NCBI RefSeq assembly: GCF_024206475.1
Contig: NZ_JAMBPR010000039.1
Span: 1-64,000, forward strand
DNA from: Paraburkholderia sp. CNPSo 3274
Lineage (GTDB): Bacteria > Pseudomonadota > Gammaproteobacteria > Burkholderiales > Burkholderiaceae
Direction: 5' to 3'
DNA length: 64,000 nucleotides
The stretch's first letter is position 1; the number at the start of each line of letters is the position of its first letter. The notes beneath the pieces are model-generated. The model was not told where the DNA came from. It did not search any database and saw nothing but the letters and a program-made list of their open reading frames with translations. Made by a program: the position numbers and the translations under genes. This document shows positions 1 through 8,321 of the stretch, piece after piece.

Positions 1-167
1 TTGCGCAGCAGGTTGGCGTTGATCTCGTGCTCTTGCGCAATGCGCGCCACCGACACGCCTGGGCGCAATGCAGCCTCGACCAACGTGCGTTTGCCGCTTT
101 CGTCGTAGCGGCGACGGCCATCCCTGCTTTGCCGAACCACCCTCAACCCTGAGTCTTTGTCAGCCAT
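1..167 (-). CDS. IS66-type accessory protein TnpA, partial (runs off the left edge)
   Basis: The minus-strand frame starts at ATG 167 and is still open at base 1, giving 55 codons. The visible protein is basic, with DGRRRYDE followed by a helix-turn-helix-like stretch ending INANLLRK. This matches the small DNA-binding TnpA protein of IS66-family elements (known of the family: tnpA-tnpB-tnpC, with transposase in tnpC). The rest of the element would lie left of the window. The start codon sits inside an inverted repeat. No IS66-type terminal repeat (GTAAGCG-like) was found between here and base 250, so the element end is not located. A small OrfA of another IS family is possible. Confidence 0.6.
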   Translation of the reverse strand, partial: MADKDSGLRVVRQSRDGRRRYDESGKRTLVEAALRPGVSVARIAQEHEINANLLR

Positions 168-200
168 AGGTGTCCACCTCCAAATAGGTGGACACCTATG
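165..200. repeat. Perfect 15-bp inverted repeat at the IS/SnoaL junction
   Basis: Left arm CATAGGTGTCCACCT (165-179), 6-base spacer, right arm AGGTGGACACCTATG (186-200). The arms are exactly complementary. The left arm contains the start codon of the tnpA-like gene, and the right arm runs into the truncated SnoaL frame. It could be a regulatory hairpin or operator of the IS, or part of the IS end. Confidence 0.75.
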
Positions 201-460
201 CTCCTCGCTCAGAGTCGCATTGGGTAGACGTCGATAATGGATCGCTTACCGAGAACCAGCTTGTGGTGGCGGAAGGGGACTACGTGATTGCGCATGGCCG
301 GTTTTCCGGGAATGGCAGGCCGACCGCGTGGATTGCCGCCGATATCGTGCGTTTCGAGAATGGCCGGCTGGCCGAGCACTGGGACGTGCTCCAGGACGAG
401 GCTGGTGCGGCGCAGTCCGTCAGCGGCCTGCCGATGTTCGGCGAACGTTTTCCGTCCTGA
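188..460 (+). pseudogene. SnoaL/NTF2-like protein, 5'-truncated remnant
   Basis: The frame encodes the C-terminal half of a SnoaL-like (cone-shaped NTF2-fold) protein. Recognisable parts are VVAEGDYVIAHGRFSG, ADIVRFENGRLAEHWDV and the terminal GLPMFGERFPS. Members of this family are usually about 120-140 residues; here only about 80 resemble the family and the N-terminal helices are missing. The frame enters the inverted repeat at 186-200, next to the IS fragment, so the gene was probably cut by IS insertion or a linked deletion. A GTG at 188 could in principle start translation, but it lies in the repeat. Its original role was probably catabolic or detoxifying, like the three genes that follow; this is inference. 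Confidence 0.7.
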
Positions 461-683
461 TCTGCGCAGGTAACCGGCAGCCATGCACGCCCCATACCCG
501 GCAGGCATGACCATGTGCCTACAAAGTCTTTTTTCTCTTGCCAGCCAGCGCATACATTACCCATCAACAGGCACCGCCCCACGAGATTTCCAGGCGGGTG
601 ACTGGATTGCAAAACATCACCCCATGCATTTCAGACATACCGGAAAAACGTCTGCTGGACTTACATCTGAAAGGATCGCAATC

Positions 684-1529
684 ATGACCCGCCATACGCA
701 CCAGACCTCACCGACGCAGTACGTTGAAGCAAACGGCGTCCGGTTCGCCTATCGTCGCTTTGGGAATCCCGTCGGCGTACCGCTCGTGATGAATATCCAC
801 TTCACCGGCACCATGGATCACTGGGATCCCGCCGTGACCGACGGCCTCGCCGCCGGACGTGAGGTGATCCTGTTCAACAACGCCGGCATTTCGAGCAGTT
901 CGGGCAGCGTTCCCGAATCGATCGAGGAAATGGCTGCCAATGCTGCCGCGTTTATTCGCGCGCTCGATCTTGAACAGGTCGACGTACTGGGTTTCTCGAT
1001 GGGCGGCCTGATTGCCCAGACGCTTGCGATTGCGGAACCCACTTTGGTTCGCCGCCTGATCCTCGTCGGCACCGGCCCGCGCAGCGGAGAAGGCATGGCC
1101 TCGCTGACGCCCGAAGCCCAGGAAATTTTCGGCGCGACTTATGCCGAACCGGACCATCTCTGGCTACGCGTGCATTTCTCGCCGACCGAAACCAGCCAGG
1201 CGGCCGGGCGTGCGTTCCTCGAACGCTTCCGCCTTCGCACGGAAAACCGTGATCCGGCGGCCAACGAAGCCGTGGCACCGGCCCAGCTCGCGGCACTCGC
1301 GAAATGGGGCGCGCCGCAAGACAACCCGTACGCCTACCTGTCTGCACTCAGCCAGCCGACCCTGGTCGTCAATGGTGACAACGACGTGATCATCTACACG
1401 GTCAATTCGCTGATTCTGCGCCAGCACATCCCCAATGCCCAACTGATCATCTATCCGGACGCCAATCACGGCTCGCTCTATCAATACCCCAAGCGTTTCG
1501 TGGAAGACGTTTCCAGGTTCCTTTCCTGA
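684..1529 (+). CDS. Alpha/beta hydrolase
   Basis: 281 residues. The nucleophile elbow GFSMGG (Ser about 105) follows strand VDVLGF. The acid is in NGDNDVI and the histidine in DANHGSLYQ near the C-terminus, so the Ser-Asp-His triad is complete. This is the soluble hydrolase fold related to haloalkane dehalogenases, esterases and enol-lactonases; the substrate cannot be read from the sequence. ATG 684 is chosen because AAAGGA lies 8 bases upstream and homology to the fold begins right after it. The frame stays open back to 483, but that part looks non-coding. It is followed after 48 bases by an SDR gene in the same direction and may form a small catabolic operon with it and the MFS gene. Confidence 0.88.
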   Translation: MTRHTHQTSPTQYVEANGVRFAYRRFGNPVGVPLVMNIHFTGTMDHWDPAVTDGLAAGREVILFNNAGISSSSGSVPESIEEMAANAAAFIRALDLEQVDVLGFSMGGLIAQTLAIAEPTLVRRLILVGTGPRSGEGMASLTPEAQEIFGATYAEPDHLWLRVHFSPTETSQAAGRAFLERFRLRTENRDPAANEAVAPAQLAALAKWGAPQDNPYAYLSALSQPTLVVNGDNDVIIYTVNSLILRQHIPNAQLIIYPDANHGSLYQYPKRFVEDVSRFLS

Positions 1530-1577
1530 GTCGCCAGTTACACCCACATTTGATCCCGAATTCAACAGGAGTTAATC

Positions 1578-2327
1578 GTGACTACTAATCTTCGCGGCAA
1601 AACCGCACTCGTCACGGGCGCTTCGCGCGGCATCGGCCGCGCAACCGCTCTGGCTCTGGCAGCAGCAGGCGCGCGCGTGATCGTGCACTTCGGCAGCGAC
1701 GAGAAGGCTGCGAATTCCGTCGTCGAGGCGATCCGTGCGTCGGGTGGTTCTGCCGACAAGGTCGCGGCAGACCTGAGCGCGGCGAACGGCCCTCATGAAC
1801 TGGCCCGTCAGGTACGCGGGCTGAATGGCGAGCGTCTCGACATTCTCGTTGCGAATGCCGGCATCTCGAAGGCCTCGTCGATCGCGGAAACGACGGTAGA
1901 GGACTTCGACCGGTTATTCGCCGTCAATGTGCGCGCCCCATACTTCCTCGTCCAGCAGCTGCTGCCTGTTCTGGGTGAAGGCAGCAGCGTGGTCCTGCTG
2001 TCCTCCCTTGCAGCTCGCGCTTCGGTCGGCAACCTGTCGGCGTATGCCGCAACCAAGGGCGCGATCGACACACTGGTCAAGCACTTCGCCGCATCGCTTG
2101 GTGAGCGCGGTATCCGCGTGAACGCCATCGCGCCGGGCGTTGTTGAAACTGACATGTCGAACTTCGCCAAAACCGATGCCGGGCGGGACTTCACCCTCGG
2201 CATGCAGGCCCTCAAGCGCGTGGCGCAGCCCGACGACATCGCAGGCGCAGCCGTTTTCCTCGCATCCGACGCGGCGCGGTGGGTGACGGGCGACACGCTG
2301 CGAGTCGATGGCGGCTCGAAGCTCTGA
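1578..2327 (+). CDS. Short-chain dehydrogenase/reductase (SDR)
   Basis: 249 residues, the usual length of a classical SDR. The nucleotide-binding motif TGASRGIG is at residues 13-20, NAGI closes strand 4, and the catalytic Ser (SSLAAR region) is followed by YAATK, giving the YxxxK pair. The C-terminal dinucleotide-fold tail WVTGDTLRVDGG is typical. It is predicted to be a cytoplasmic NAD(P)-dependent oxidoreductase of 3-oxoacyl reductase type; whether the cofactor is NADH or NADPH was not determined. A GGAG precedes the GTG ATG-type start region at 1578. It lies between the alpha/beta hydrolase and the MFS exporter and is probably co-transcribed with them. Confidence 0.9.
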   Translation: MTTNLRGKTALVTGASRGIGRATALALAAAGARVIVHFGSDEKAANSVVEAIRASGGSADKVAADLSAANGPHELARQVRGLNGERLDILVANAGISKASSIAETTVEDFDRLFAVNVRAPYFLVQQLLPVLGEGSSVVLLSSLAARASVGNLSAYAATKGAIDTLVKHFAASLGERGIRVNAIAPGVVETDMSNFAKTDAGRDFTLGMQALKRVAQPDDIAGAAVFLASDAARWVTGDTLRVDGGSKL

Positions 2328-2345
2328 TACCTGGAGGAGATGACC

Positions 2346-3602
2346 ATGACGCATGCAGGTTGCCCGACCGTTGCCGCGAATCAAGGCGGGAACACCCGTC
2401 GATACGCGCATGTCGCGCTCGACCGCCGGGCCAGCTTCTGGGTCTCGGCCGGCGTGGTCGCGCATACCCTCTGGACCAGCGCGGCGCCGGCCATGACGTA
2501 CCGCCTCTACGCAAGCGAATGGCATCTCACTCCGACGACCACGGCCGAAATCTTCGCAATCTACCCGATCGTGGTGGTCAGTGTGCTGATCCTCTTTGGT
2601 GACCTGTCCGACCAGATCGGCAGGCGCGCGACGATGCTGCTCGGCCTCGGCGCCTCTTTCGCCGGCGCGCTGGCCCTTGCGCTTGCGCACGATGTCTCAT
2701 GGCTTTTCGTGGCACGGGCATTCATGGGCGTCGGCGTCGGCCTGACCGCCGGACCGTCGACGGCGGCGATGGTCGAATTCAACGAGAGCGGTGCGCCCCG
2801 GCGAGCCTCTGTGGTTGCCACGGCCGCCCAGGCCGCAGGCTTCGCGGCGGCGCTCATCATCGGCGGCGCTCTGACGCAATACGCGCCGTGGCCCTTGCAC
2901 CTCGTTTTCTGGCTGCTGGCTTTGCTGATCGCAGCCTTGTTCTCGGTCACGTGGTTCCTGCCCCTGCCGGCAGAGCGCGGCGCCGCAGGCGGCTGGACGC
3001 CCAGTTTGCCGTCCGTGCCACAGCGCGCCCGCAAGGCCTTCATGGTCGCTGCGTTTGCCATGATCACCGCCTATACCCATGGCGTCATTATCCTGTCGCT
3101 CGGCGGACAGATCGCGCACGACCTGGTCCAGTCCCCGAACACGCTCGTCAACGGCTCGATTCTCGCGGTATTCGCCATCATGTCAGGCGTCGTGAGTTTG
3201 CTGGGCAAATCCCTGTCGACCCGGACGGCAATGATTGCTGGTGCCGCGGCGTCCGGCGCTGGCATGGTGTTGCTTGCGGTCGCAACGGCCCTTCACGGCA
3301 TGACACTATTTCTGTCTGCGACCGCCTTGACGGGTACGGGCTATAGCCTGCTGTTTCTCAGTGCACTGGAAGTCATCAACCGCGCGACCCCCGGCGATCG
3401 ACGAGGCGGCACCCTGTCGGCGCTGTATCTCCTTGGTTATCTGGCCGCCGGCATACTCGCGCCGATTCTGCTACGCGTGGCGACGGTTCACGGACTGGGC
3501 TTCGCCGTGTATCTGGGCGCCGGCGTCATCGCCGCCTTGAGCTTCGCCACGCTCACACTCGCGCTCGGCCTGCGTCGCATTGCGAAGGACGAGCGACGCT
3601 GA
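2346..3602 (+). CDS. MFS family transporter
   Basis: About 418 residues with some twelve hydrophobic segments. The loop DLSDQIGRRATML after segment 2 is the MFS signature (D-x-x-GRR). MFS proteins are inner-membrane secondary carriers; similarity to drug/aromatic-compound exporters is likely, but the substrate is unknown. Two in-frame ATGs exist. GGAGGAG touches the first (2340) but is 6 bases from ATG 2346, so 2346 is preferred. It follows the SDR gene by 18 bases, which suggests one transcript. A 74-base gap separates it from the ergothioneine gene. Confidence 0.85.
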   Translation: MTHAGCPTVAANQGGNTRRYAHVALDRRASFWVSAGVVAHTLWTSAAPAMTYRLYASEWHLTPTTTAEIFAIYPIVVVSVLILFGDLSDQIGRRATMLLGLGASFAGALALALAHDVSWLFVARAFMGVGVGLTAGPSTAAMVEFNESGAPRRASVVATAAQAAGFAAALIIGGALTQYAPWPLHLVFWLLALLIAALFSVTWFLPLPAERGAAGGWTPSLPSVPQRARKAFMVAAFAMITAYTHGVIILSLGGQIAHDLVQSPNTLVNGSILAVFAIMSGVVSLLGKSLSTRTAMIAGAAASGAGMVLLAVATALHGMTLFLSATALTGTGYSLLFLSALEVINRATPGDRRGGTLSALYLLGYLAAGILAPILLRVATVHGLGFAVYLGAGVIAALSFATLTLALGLRRIAKDERR

Positions 3603-3676
3603 TTCCCAACTGAAACGCCGAATCTGCTTCCCCGAGTGACATAAAGATCAGTCGATCCCGAGAAGAAGAGGAAACA

Positions 3677-5899
3677 ATGAAAAACCCTGTCGATCAGTTC
3701 CCCGACGTGCTGCCAGGTGGCGCGTCGCCTTCCCCACGAGCTTTGCCCGGAAGAATCCTGCTCGAGCAATATCGCCTCGTTCGCGCGCGTACAGAAGCAC
3801 TCGCGGCCCCGCTGAGTGATGAAGACCAGGTCATCCAGTCGATGCCGGACGCCAGCCCGACAAAGTGGCATCTGGCCCACACGACATGGTTCTGGGAAAC
3901 CTTCGTGCTCGAGCAGAATCTGCCCGGTTATAGGCCGTTCGATCCGGATTTTCCGTTCCTCTTCAACTCCTACTACGAGTCGCTGGGCCCTCGCCATCCT
4001 CGTCCTCAACGCGGTCTCCTGAGCCGCCCCGGCAGCTCGCGGGTGGCAGACTACCGACATTACGTCGACCGGCACATCGAGGAACTGCTCGGGACGCTGC
4101 CGGTCGCGACATTGAACAGCCTCGAACCGCGCGTCAGGCTCGGCCTCGCCCACGAGCAACAGCATCAGGAGCTGCTCCTGATGGACATCCTTCATCTGTT
4201 CTCTCAGTCGCCGCTCCATCCCGCGTACAGGTCTGACTGGCCGCGACCCGATGCTGGTCGGCCGGGCAAATTTCGCACGCACGAAGGCGGACTGGTCTCG
4301 ATCGGAGACGCGGAATCGCCGTTCGCCTTCGACAACGAACGGCCACACCACCGGACCTGGATCGAACCGTTCGAAATCAGCGACCGGCTGGTCACGAACC
4401 GGGACTGGCTGCGCTTCATGAACGACGGCGGATATACGACGGCTCGCCACTGGCTATCCGACGGCTGGGACCGGGTTCGAGCTGAAGGCTGGGATGCGCC
4501 GCTTTACTGGCGGCGTTCGTCCGCTGAGCAGGGCTGGACAGAAATCACGCTGCGCGGCCTCGAACCTCTGGATCTCGATGCACCCGTCATGCACATCAGT
4601 TATTACGAGGCCGCGGCCTTTGCGGCCTGGGCGGACGCACGACTGCCGACCGAGTCGGAATGGGAGATCGCGGCGCGGGCAGGCCTGCTCGAGCAGGCCG
4701 ACGATGTCGCATGGCAATGGACCTGCAGCGCCTACATGCCGTATCCGGGATTCAAACCCACAGCGGACGCAGCCGGTGAATACAACGGCAAGTTCATGAG
4801 TGGACAGATGGTATTGCGTGGTGCCGCATTCGCCACTCCCGACGATCACACGCGCCCGAGTTATCGAAATTTCTTTCGGCCCGAGCAACGTTGGATGTTC
4901 TCAGGCGTGCGTGTCGCGCGGGACACTGCGTCCGGCAATGGTGACGGTGAACACGATCTGTTGTCCGGCACGGACGCGTTTGCTCGCGATGTTCTCGAAG
5001 GTCTGTCGCGTCCGGTCAAATCGCTGCCTTCCAAGTATTTCTACGATGCGCAAGGGTCGGCGCTGTTCGAAGCGATCTGCGCGACCCCCGAGTATTACCC
5101 GACGCGCACGGAAACGGCATTGCTCAAGGACATTGCGGCGCAGCTCGCCTCAGAGATTCCTGACCACGCCACCCTGGTCGAATTCGGCAGCGGTGCGAGC
5201 ACAAAGACCCGGATCATCCTTGATGCCGCCCGGCAGATCGGCACCTACGTGCCGATCGATATCAGCACAGCGGCACTGAAACAGGCTCGGCAACGCATCG
5301 CCGACGCCTACCCGGCGTTGGTCGTCCGACCAGTCGCAGGCGACTTCACTCGGGACATGGCACTGCCCGACATGCACGGGCACGAAACCATGATCGGCTT
5401 CTTCCCTGGATCGACAATAGGCAATTTCGAGCCCGCCGACGCAATCGCCTTCCTGCGCTCGGCGAAGAAACTCCTTGGCAGTCAGGCAAAGCTCATTGTT
5501 GGCGTCGACATGGTCAAGGACGCGCCGGCGCTCCTGTCTGCCTACAACGATGAAGGCGGGGTGACGGCACGTTTCAATCTGAACCTCCTGCTCCGCATCA
5601 ATCGCGAGCTGGAAGGAAATTTTGAGCTGAGCGCGTTTGCTCATTCAGCCATCTGGAACGATGATCTTAAGCGGATCGAGATGCATCTAGTCAGCCGGGC
5701 AAAACAGACGGTTCGCGTGTTGAATCATGATATTCATTTCGAAGCTGGCGAAAGCATGCACACCGAAAACTCGCACAAGTACACCACCGATTCGTTCCAA
5801 GAACTCGCGAGATCTGCTGGATGGGAAGTGACGCAATCCTGGGTGAGTACCGCGCCTCGGTTTGGCGTTTTTCTGCTCGAAGCCGTCGCACGACAATGA
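3677..5899 (+). CDS. egtBD: EgtB-EgtD fusion: ergothioneine sulfoxide synthase joined to histidine N-alpha-trimethyltransferase
   Basis: 740 residues in one uninterrupted frame. Residues 1-170 are a DinB-type helical bundle with WHLAH (65-68) and HEQQH (159-163), which supply the iron-binding histidines of EgtB. Residues about 200-414 are the FGE-sulfatase-like domain ending FFRPEQRWMFSGVRVARD. From about 425 an EgtD methyltransferase begins: SKYFYDAQGS, EYYPTRTE, the SAM-binding loop VEFGSGAS near 500, and FFPGSTIGNFEP. Known roles: EgtD makes hercynine from histidine and SAM; EgtB couples hercynine to a thiol donor with O2. The two parts have nearly full family lengths (about 430 and 320), so this is a real fusion frame and not two fragments. 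AGAGGAAAC precedes ATG 3677. No egtC, egtE or egtA is in the window. Confidence 0.88.
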   Translation: MKNPVDQFPDVLPGGASPSPRALPGRILLEQYRLVRARTEALAAPLSDEDQVIQSMPDASPTKWHLAHTTWFWETFVLEQNLPGYRPFDPDFPFLFNSYYESLGPRHPRPQRGLLSRPGSSRVADYRHYVDRHIEELLGTLPVATLNSLEPRVRLGLAHEQQHQELLLMDILHLFSQSPLHPAYRSDWPRPDAGRPGKFRTHEGGLVSIGDAESPFAFDNERPHHRTWIEPFEISDRLVTNRDWLRFMNDGGYTTARHWLSDGWDRVRAEGWDAPLYWRRSSAEQGWTEITLRGLEPLDLDAPVMHISYYEAAAFAAWADARLPTESEWEIAARAGLLEQADDVAWQWTCSAYMPYPGFKPTADAAGEYNGKFMSGQMVLRGAAFATPDDHTRPSYRNFFRPEQRWMFSGVRVARDTASGNGDGEHDLLSGTDAFARDVLEGLSRPVKSLPSKYFYDAQGSALFEAICATPEYYPTRTETALLKDIAAQLASEIPDHATLVEFGSGASTKTRIILDAARQIGTYVPIDISTAALKQARQRIADAYPALVVRPVAGDFTRDMALPDMHGHETMIGFFPGSTIGNFEPADAIAFLRSAKKLLGSQAKLIVGVDMVKDAPALLSAYNDEGGVTARFNLNLLLRINRELEGNFELSAFAHSAIWNDDLKRIEMHLVSRAKQTVRVLNHDIHFEAGESMHTENSHKYTTDSFQELARSAGWEVTQSWVSTAPRFGVFLLEAVARQ

Positions 5900-6429
5900 G
5901 CGCAGCAATTTCAGTTCAGCCGGTTCGACGGCAAGCGCAATAGCAGCCGACGCATGATGGTGTTAGCCGATCGAACGGCTGCTTTCAGGCCGCGACCGGC
6001 CGGTCGAATGTGGGAGCAAGAGCGACGACGAACGACGGCTCTTGGCCGACAGTTGCCCGACGGAGCAGGTCGCAGTCGACCCACGGTCCTTCAGTCACAT
6101 CCAGACAACCCGCAGCGTTTGCCGTGCGCTGTGCGCTGTGCGCTGCGCAATAGGGCACGTGCGGCGCTCGCAGGGGTGGGCAGCGGGAGCGGCCGCCGTA
6201 GGCCCATCGAGGGTGAGCATGCCCGGGAGCCATCTCCTCATGAAATGCGCGCGCGACCTTTTCTGCGAGGTCGACCTTGCCTTTGCCCAGCGCTTCCAGC
6301 GCGCTCGGTTCACCCAGGGCCCCTCTGCGGCTGACAAAGAAGTCCCATTTGGTCCACCCGCGAGCGCGGTAGTTCGACTGCCACAGGCAAAACTCCCCAT
6401 GCGCGAGCCGTCCCGATTTCGGGCATCTA
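5900..6429. other. 530-base stretch without an intact gene
   Basis: This lies between egtBD and the small-gene array. The first 90 bases show nothing. About 6090-6425 on the minus strand holds a frame with protein-like composition but no start (separate entry). No terminator or RNA gene was recognised. Confidence 0.5.
6090..6425 (-). pseudogene. Possible remnant of an unrecognised gene
   Basis: Read on the minus strand from about 6425 downward, one frame is open and has protein-like content, for example GEFCLWQSNYRARGW, KWDFFVSRRGALGEPSALE and KGKVDLAEKVARAFHEEMA. After about 6235 it becomes Arg/Pro/Ala-rich and unconvincing. There is no credible start codon or ribosome site; the frame runs past the stop of the 126-residue gene upstream in another frame. 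It is either an old gene fragment or the C-terminal part of that gene after a frameshift. No family was recognised. Confidence 0.35.
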
Positions 6430-6810
6430 TCACGATATATCAGGGGGTTTAATATAGGTCGGCTGCGGAGACAACAATTCTCGCGTGCGCTTCATTGTCC
6501 AGGCGACTTCTGCGGCGGAAAAGTCCCATCTGCCACCTGTAACCTTGCGCAGCACGCTCGTCTCAACACGCCCCAGCGCGTCGTCCAACGACCAACCGAG
6601 CTCGGAGATCTTTTGCGCGGTGTATACCGCGAGCTGATGCGCAAGGTCTTCACACGCTTCATATCGCGTCGACAGTTCACACTCAGTGAGACCCGCGACA
6701 TACCGGCCGTCTTTCTCGCGCCGCGCTAGGACCTTCGGCTGATAACCGGATACGGTTCCAAGCCACAGATCTCTCGGAAAATCATCAGGAACCGCACGGT
6801 TGTCGCTCAT
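6430..6810 (-). CDS. Hypothetical protein (126 aa)
   Basis: Starts at ATG 6810 with GGGAG 8 bases upstream and is the last intact gene of the minus-strand array, 22 bases after the phosphatase gene. It is soluble, with mixed alpha/beta composition: an N-terminal PDDFPRDLWLGTVSGY stretch, then helices rich in charged residues (YEACEDLAHQLAVYT, SLDDALGRVETSVLRKV). I do not recognise a domain and saw no signal peptide or membrane segment. Its place in the array suggests a role linked to its neighbours. The frame next to its stop stays open in another register, so a C-terminal frameshift is possible. Confidence 0.6.
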   Translation of the reverse strand: MSDNRAVPDDFPRDLWLGTVSGYQPKVLARREKDGRYVAGLTECELSTRYEACEDLAHQLAVYTAQKISELGWSLDDALGRVETSVLRKVTGGRWDFSAAEVAWTMKRTRELLSPQPTYIKPPDIS

Positions 6811-6832
6811 CGTCTGCTCCCAGATTCGACGT

Positions 6833-7312
6833 TCACGTTCGCCTGGACCTCCCCGTCGTCATCACGCGGGCTACAGAGGGATTCGCCTGTCCAAGTTGTT
6901 CCATCTCCACCCGGTACCCATATACGTGGTGGAGCCCCAATGCAATGGCACATGACCGTGAGTAGCCCCCCTCGCAGTGCACAACAATCGATACGATTTC
7001 TTCAGGCATGTCATTGACGAAGGACCAAATCGCCTGCGCTTGCTCCGCTGTGAACGCATCGCCGAGCTTTTCCGCAGCTCTTCTGGACAGGCTCGGGTTG
7101 AGGAAGTCAACGTCCGCAAAGCTCAGGCGCAGCACATGCTCGAAGCCATCGAGATCTGCCGGAGGCCGCTCAGGTGCAGTAATAGAGATGACGGCGATCG
7201 AGGGCAGCCGCGGCAGTTTCTCTGCATCAGCTCGAGACAGCGCAAACACCTGACGTGTGCCGGCCGCCGGCTTGTAGAGCTTGCCAACCACGTCCTGTAA
7301 TCGCTGCGTCAA
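6833..7312 (-). CDS. Cys-based (dual-specificity/tyrosine) phosphatase-like protein
   Basis: 159 residues from TTG 7312. The key feature is VVHCEGGYSRS near residues 111-120, a perfect Cys-x5-Arg phosphatase loop (Cys 113, Arg 119) preceded by His. An Asp-containing loop, FADVDFLNP, lies 45 residues upstream and could supply the general acid. The small size fits compact bacterial dual-specificity phosphatases. The TTG is chosen because GGAGGAG lies about 5 bases upstream and because TTGA overlaps the stop of the preceding gene, as expected for coupled translation. The frame continues upstream, but that part reads out of the neighbouring gene. The substrate (protein, nucleotide or RNA 5' end) is unknown. 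Fold assignment rests on the loop and overall pattern. Confidence 0.65.
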   Translation of the reverse strand: MTQRLQDVVGKLYKPAAGTRQVFALSRADAEKLPRLPSIAVISITAPERPPADLDGFEHVLRLSFADVDFLNPSLSRRAAEKLGDAFTAEQAQAIWSFVNDMPEEIVSIVVHCEGGYSRSCAIALGLHHVYGYRVEMEQLGQANPSVARVMTTGRSRRT

Positions 7313-7638
7313 GGCTCCTCCGGCCCACCCTCCTCGTCGGTCTCCTGCGACTGCCGCCGCAGGCGCCCGATGCCCGACTCGATATCGGACCGAGACCATT
7401 TGTTGTCCCGTTTCCAATCCGACGGCACGAGTCCGAGCTGACGGGCCGTCGCTGCCGGCAGGCGCGGCAGGACGGTTCCAGCACGCGACCACGGGCCGTC
7501 AATCATCGTGACATCGGCCTTAATACCGTCGAGCTCGAGGTAGATAACGTCGTCGGCCTCGAGCAACTCTTCGTACAAGTACCAGTCGGGCAGCTCGCCT
7601 TCCTTGTCCTTGAAACGCAATGTGACTTTCGTGCTCAT
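7309..7638 (-). CDS. Hypothetical protein (109 aa)
   Basis: Acidic soluble protein. The N-terminal part reads as beta strands (KVTLRFKDKEGELP, YLELDGIKADVTM), and the C-terminal third is a charged helical tail ending QETDEEGGPEEP. The start ATG 7638 overlaps the stop of the membrane-protein gene (ATGA), and its stop overlaps the TTG start of the phosphatase gene, so the three genes are tightly coupled. No family was recognised. A partner or regulator of the phosphatase is a guess based on coupling only. Confidence 0.6.
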   Translation of the reverse strand: MSTKVTLRFKDKEGELPDWYLYEELLEADDVIYLELDGIKADVTMIDGPWSRAGTVLPRLPAATARQLGLVPSDWKRDNKWSRSDIESGIGRLRRQSQETDEEGGPEEP

Positions 7639-7856
7639 GGGCTACACCCTGGGTCGTAAACGAGCTTCGCTAGTTCGCTAGAGCGTCTTGAATGCCGTAA
7701 ACGCGCTTCGCTAGCATCAGATCTGTCGCTTTCCAGCTTTTTTATACTCGCGTGCGATTGTCGGCGCGTCCGCAGCCAAAGCGCCGTAACGGTAAGGCCA
7801 ACCCCAGCAGCGACAACAATGGCAAGTGCGTAGATCAGTCCGATTTCAAGCGCCAC
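7635..7856 (-). CDS. Small single-pass membrane protein (73 aa)
   Basis: One hydrophobic segment, residues about 5-27 (IGLIYALAIVVAAGVGLTVTA), is followed by a basic stretch WLRTRRQ and a polar cytoplasmic-type tail, suggesting a type I-like N-out anchor. It starts at ATG 7856 and overlaps the next gene by ATGA. No family was recognised. It sits in the coupled trio with the 109-residue protein and the phosphatase. Confidence 0.55.
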   Translation of the reverse strand: MALEIGLIYALAIVVAAGVGLTVTALWLRTRRQSHASIKKLESDRSDASEARLRHSRRSSELAKLVYDPGCSP

Positions 7857-7885
7857 TATTCCAGTCTCCGTTTTCCTGTTCGGGC

Positions 7886-8221
7886 CTAGCCGTGCACGGG
7901 ACCCACCACGTGATCTTTCGCGGCGTCGACTACGGCCGCGGCGTTCGTGGCCAGTACCTCGCGCGGGCGCCGGCCACGAAGCAGGCTGTTGGCCGACTCG
8001 AACCAGGAGGCGATGCGAAACGGCCTGTAGCCCTCGAAGACTTTCAGGACCTCCGCGACTTCAGCGATCGGGTTGCCGAGTTCGTCGAAGATGTACCGGG
8101 GGTAGAGGTTCTGGCCGGCGCGCTCGATCGCAAACACGCGGCCCTCTGTCTGCCAGCTCTGCACGAGCGGCGGCGACGTCAGCCAGTGCGTGCCGTTGAG
8201 CACCGCTTCGACTGCTTTCAC
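7886..8221 (-). CDS. MbcA/ParS-type toxin-binding-domain-like protein
   Basis: 111 residues from GTG 8221. The middle (RVFAIERAGQNLYPRYIFD) reads as a small beta domain. The C-terminal half, FRIASWFESANSLLRGRRP followed by REVLATNAAAVVDAAKDH, resembles the MbcA/ParS/Xre antitoxin C-terminal domain: helix ending in Trp, N-x-x-L-x-G-x-x-P-x-E-V-L, then a last helix. Antitoxins of this class usually pair with RES toxins, but none is seen nearby. GAGGAG abuts the GTG, which is closer than ideal, and the frame stays open and protein-like for about 150 more bases upstream without a standard start. The true 5' end is therefore uncertain. Confidence 0.5.
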   Translation of the reverse strand: MKAVEAVLNGTHWLTSPPLVQSWQTEGRVFAIERAGQNLYPRYIFDELGNPIAEVAEVLKVFEGYRPFRIASWFESANSLLRGRRPREVLATNAAAVVDAAKDHVVGPVHG

Positions 8222-8321
8222 CTCCTCGGCGCGCAGTTCGGGACTAATTGTCTGCTCCTTTGTTGGCGTCCATCGGAAGAAATCTAACCCCGAGCCCGGC
8301 GATCGCGGTTTGCCGTCGCTG

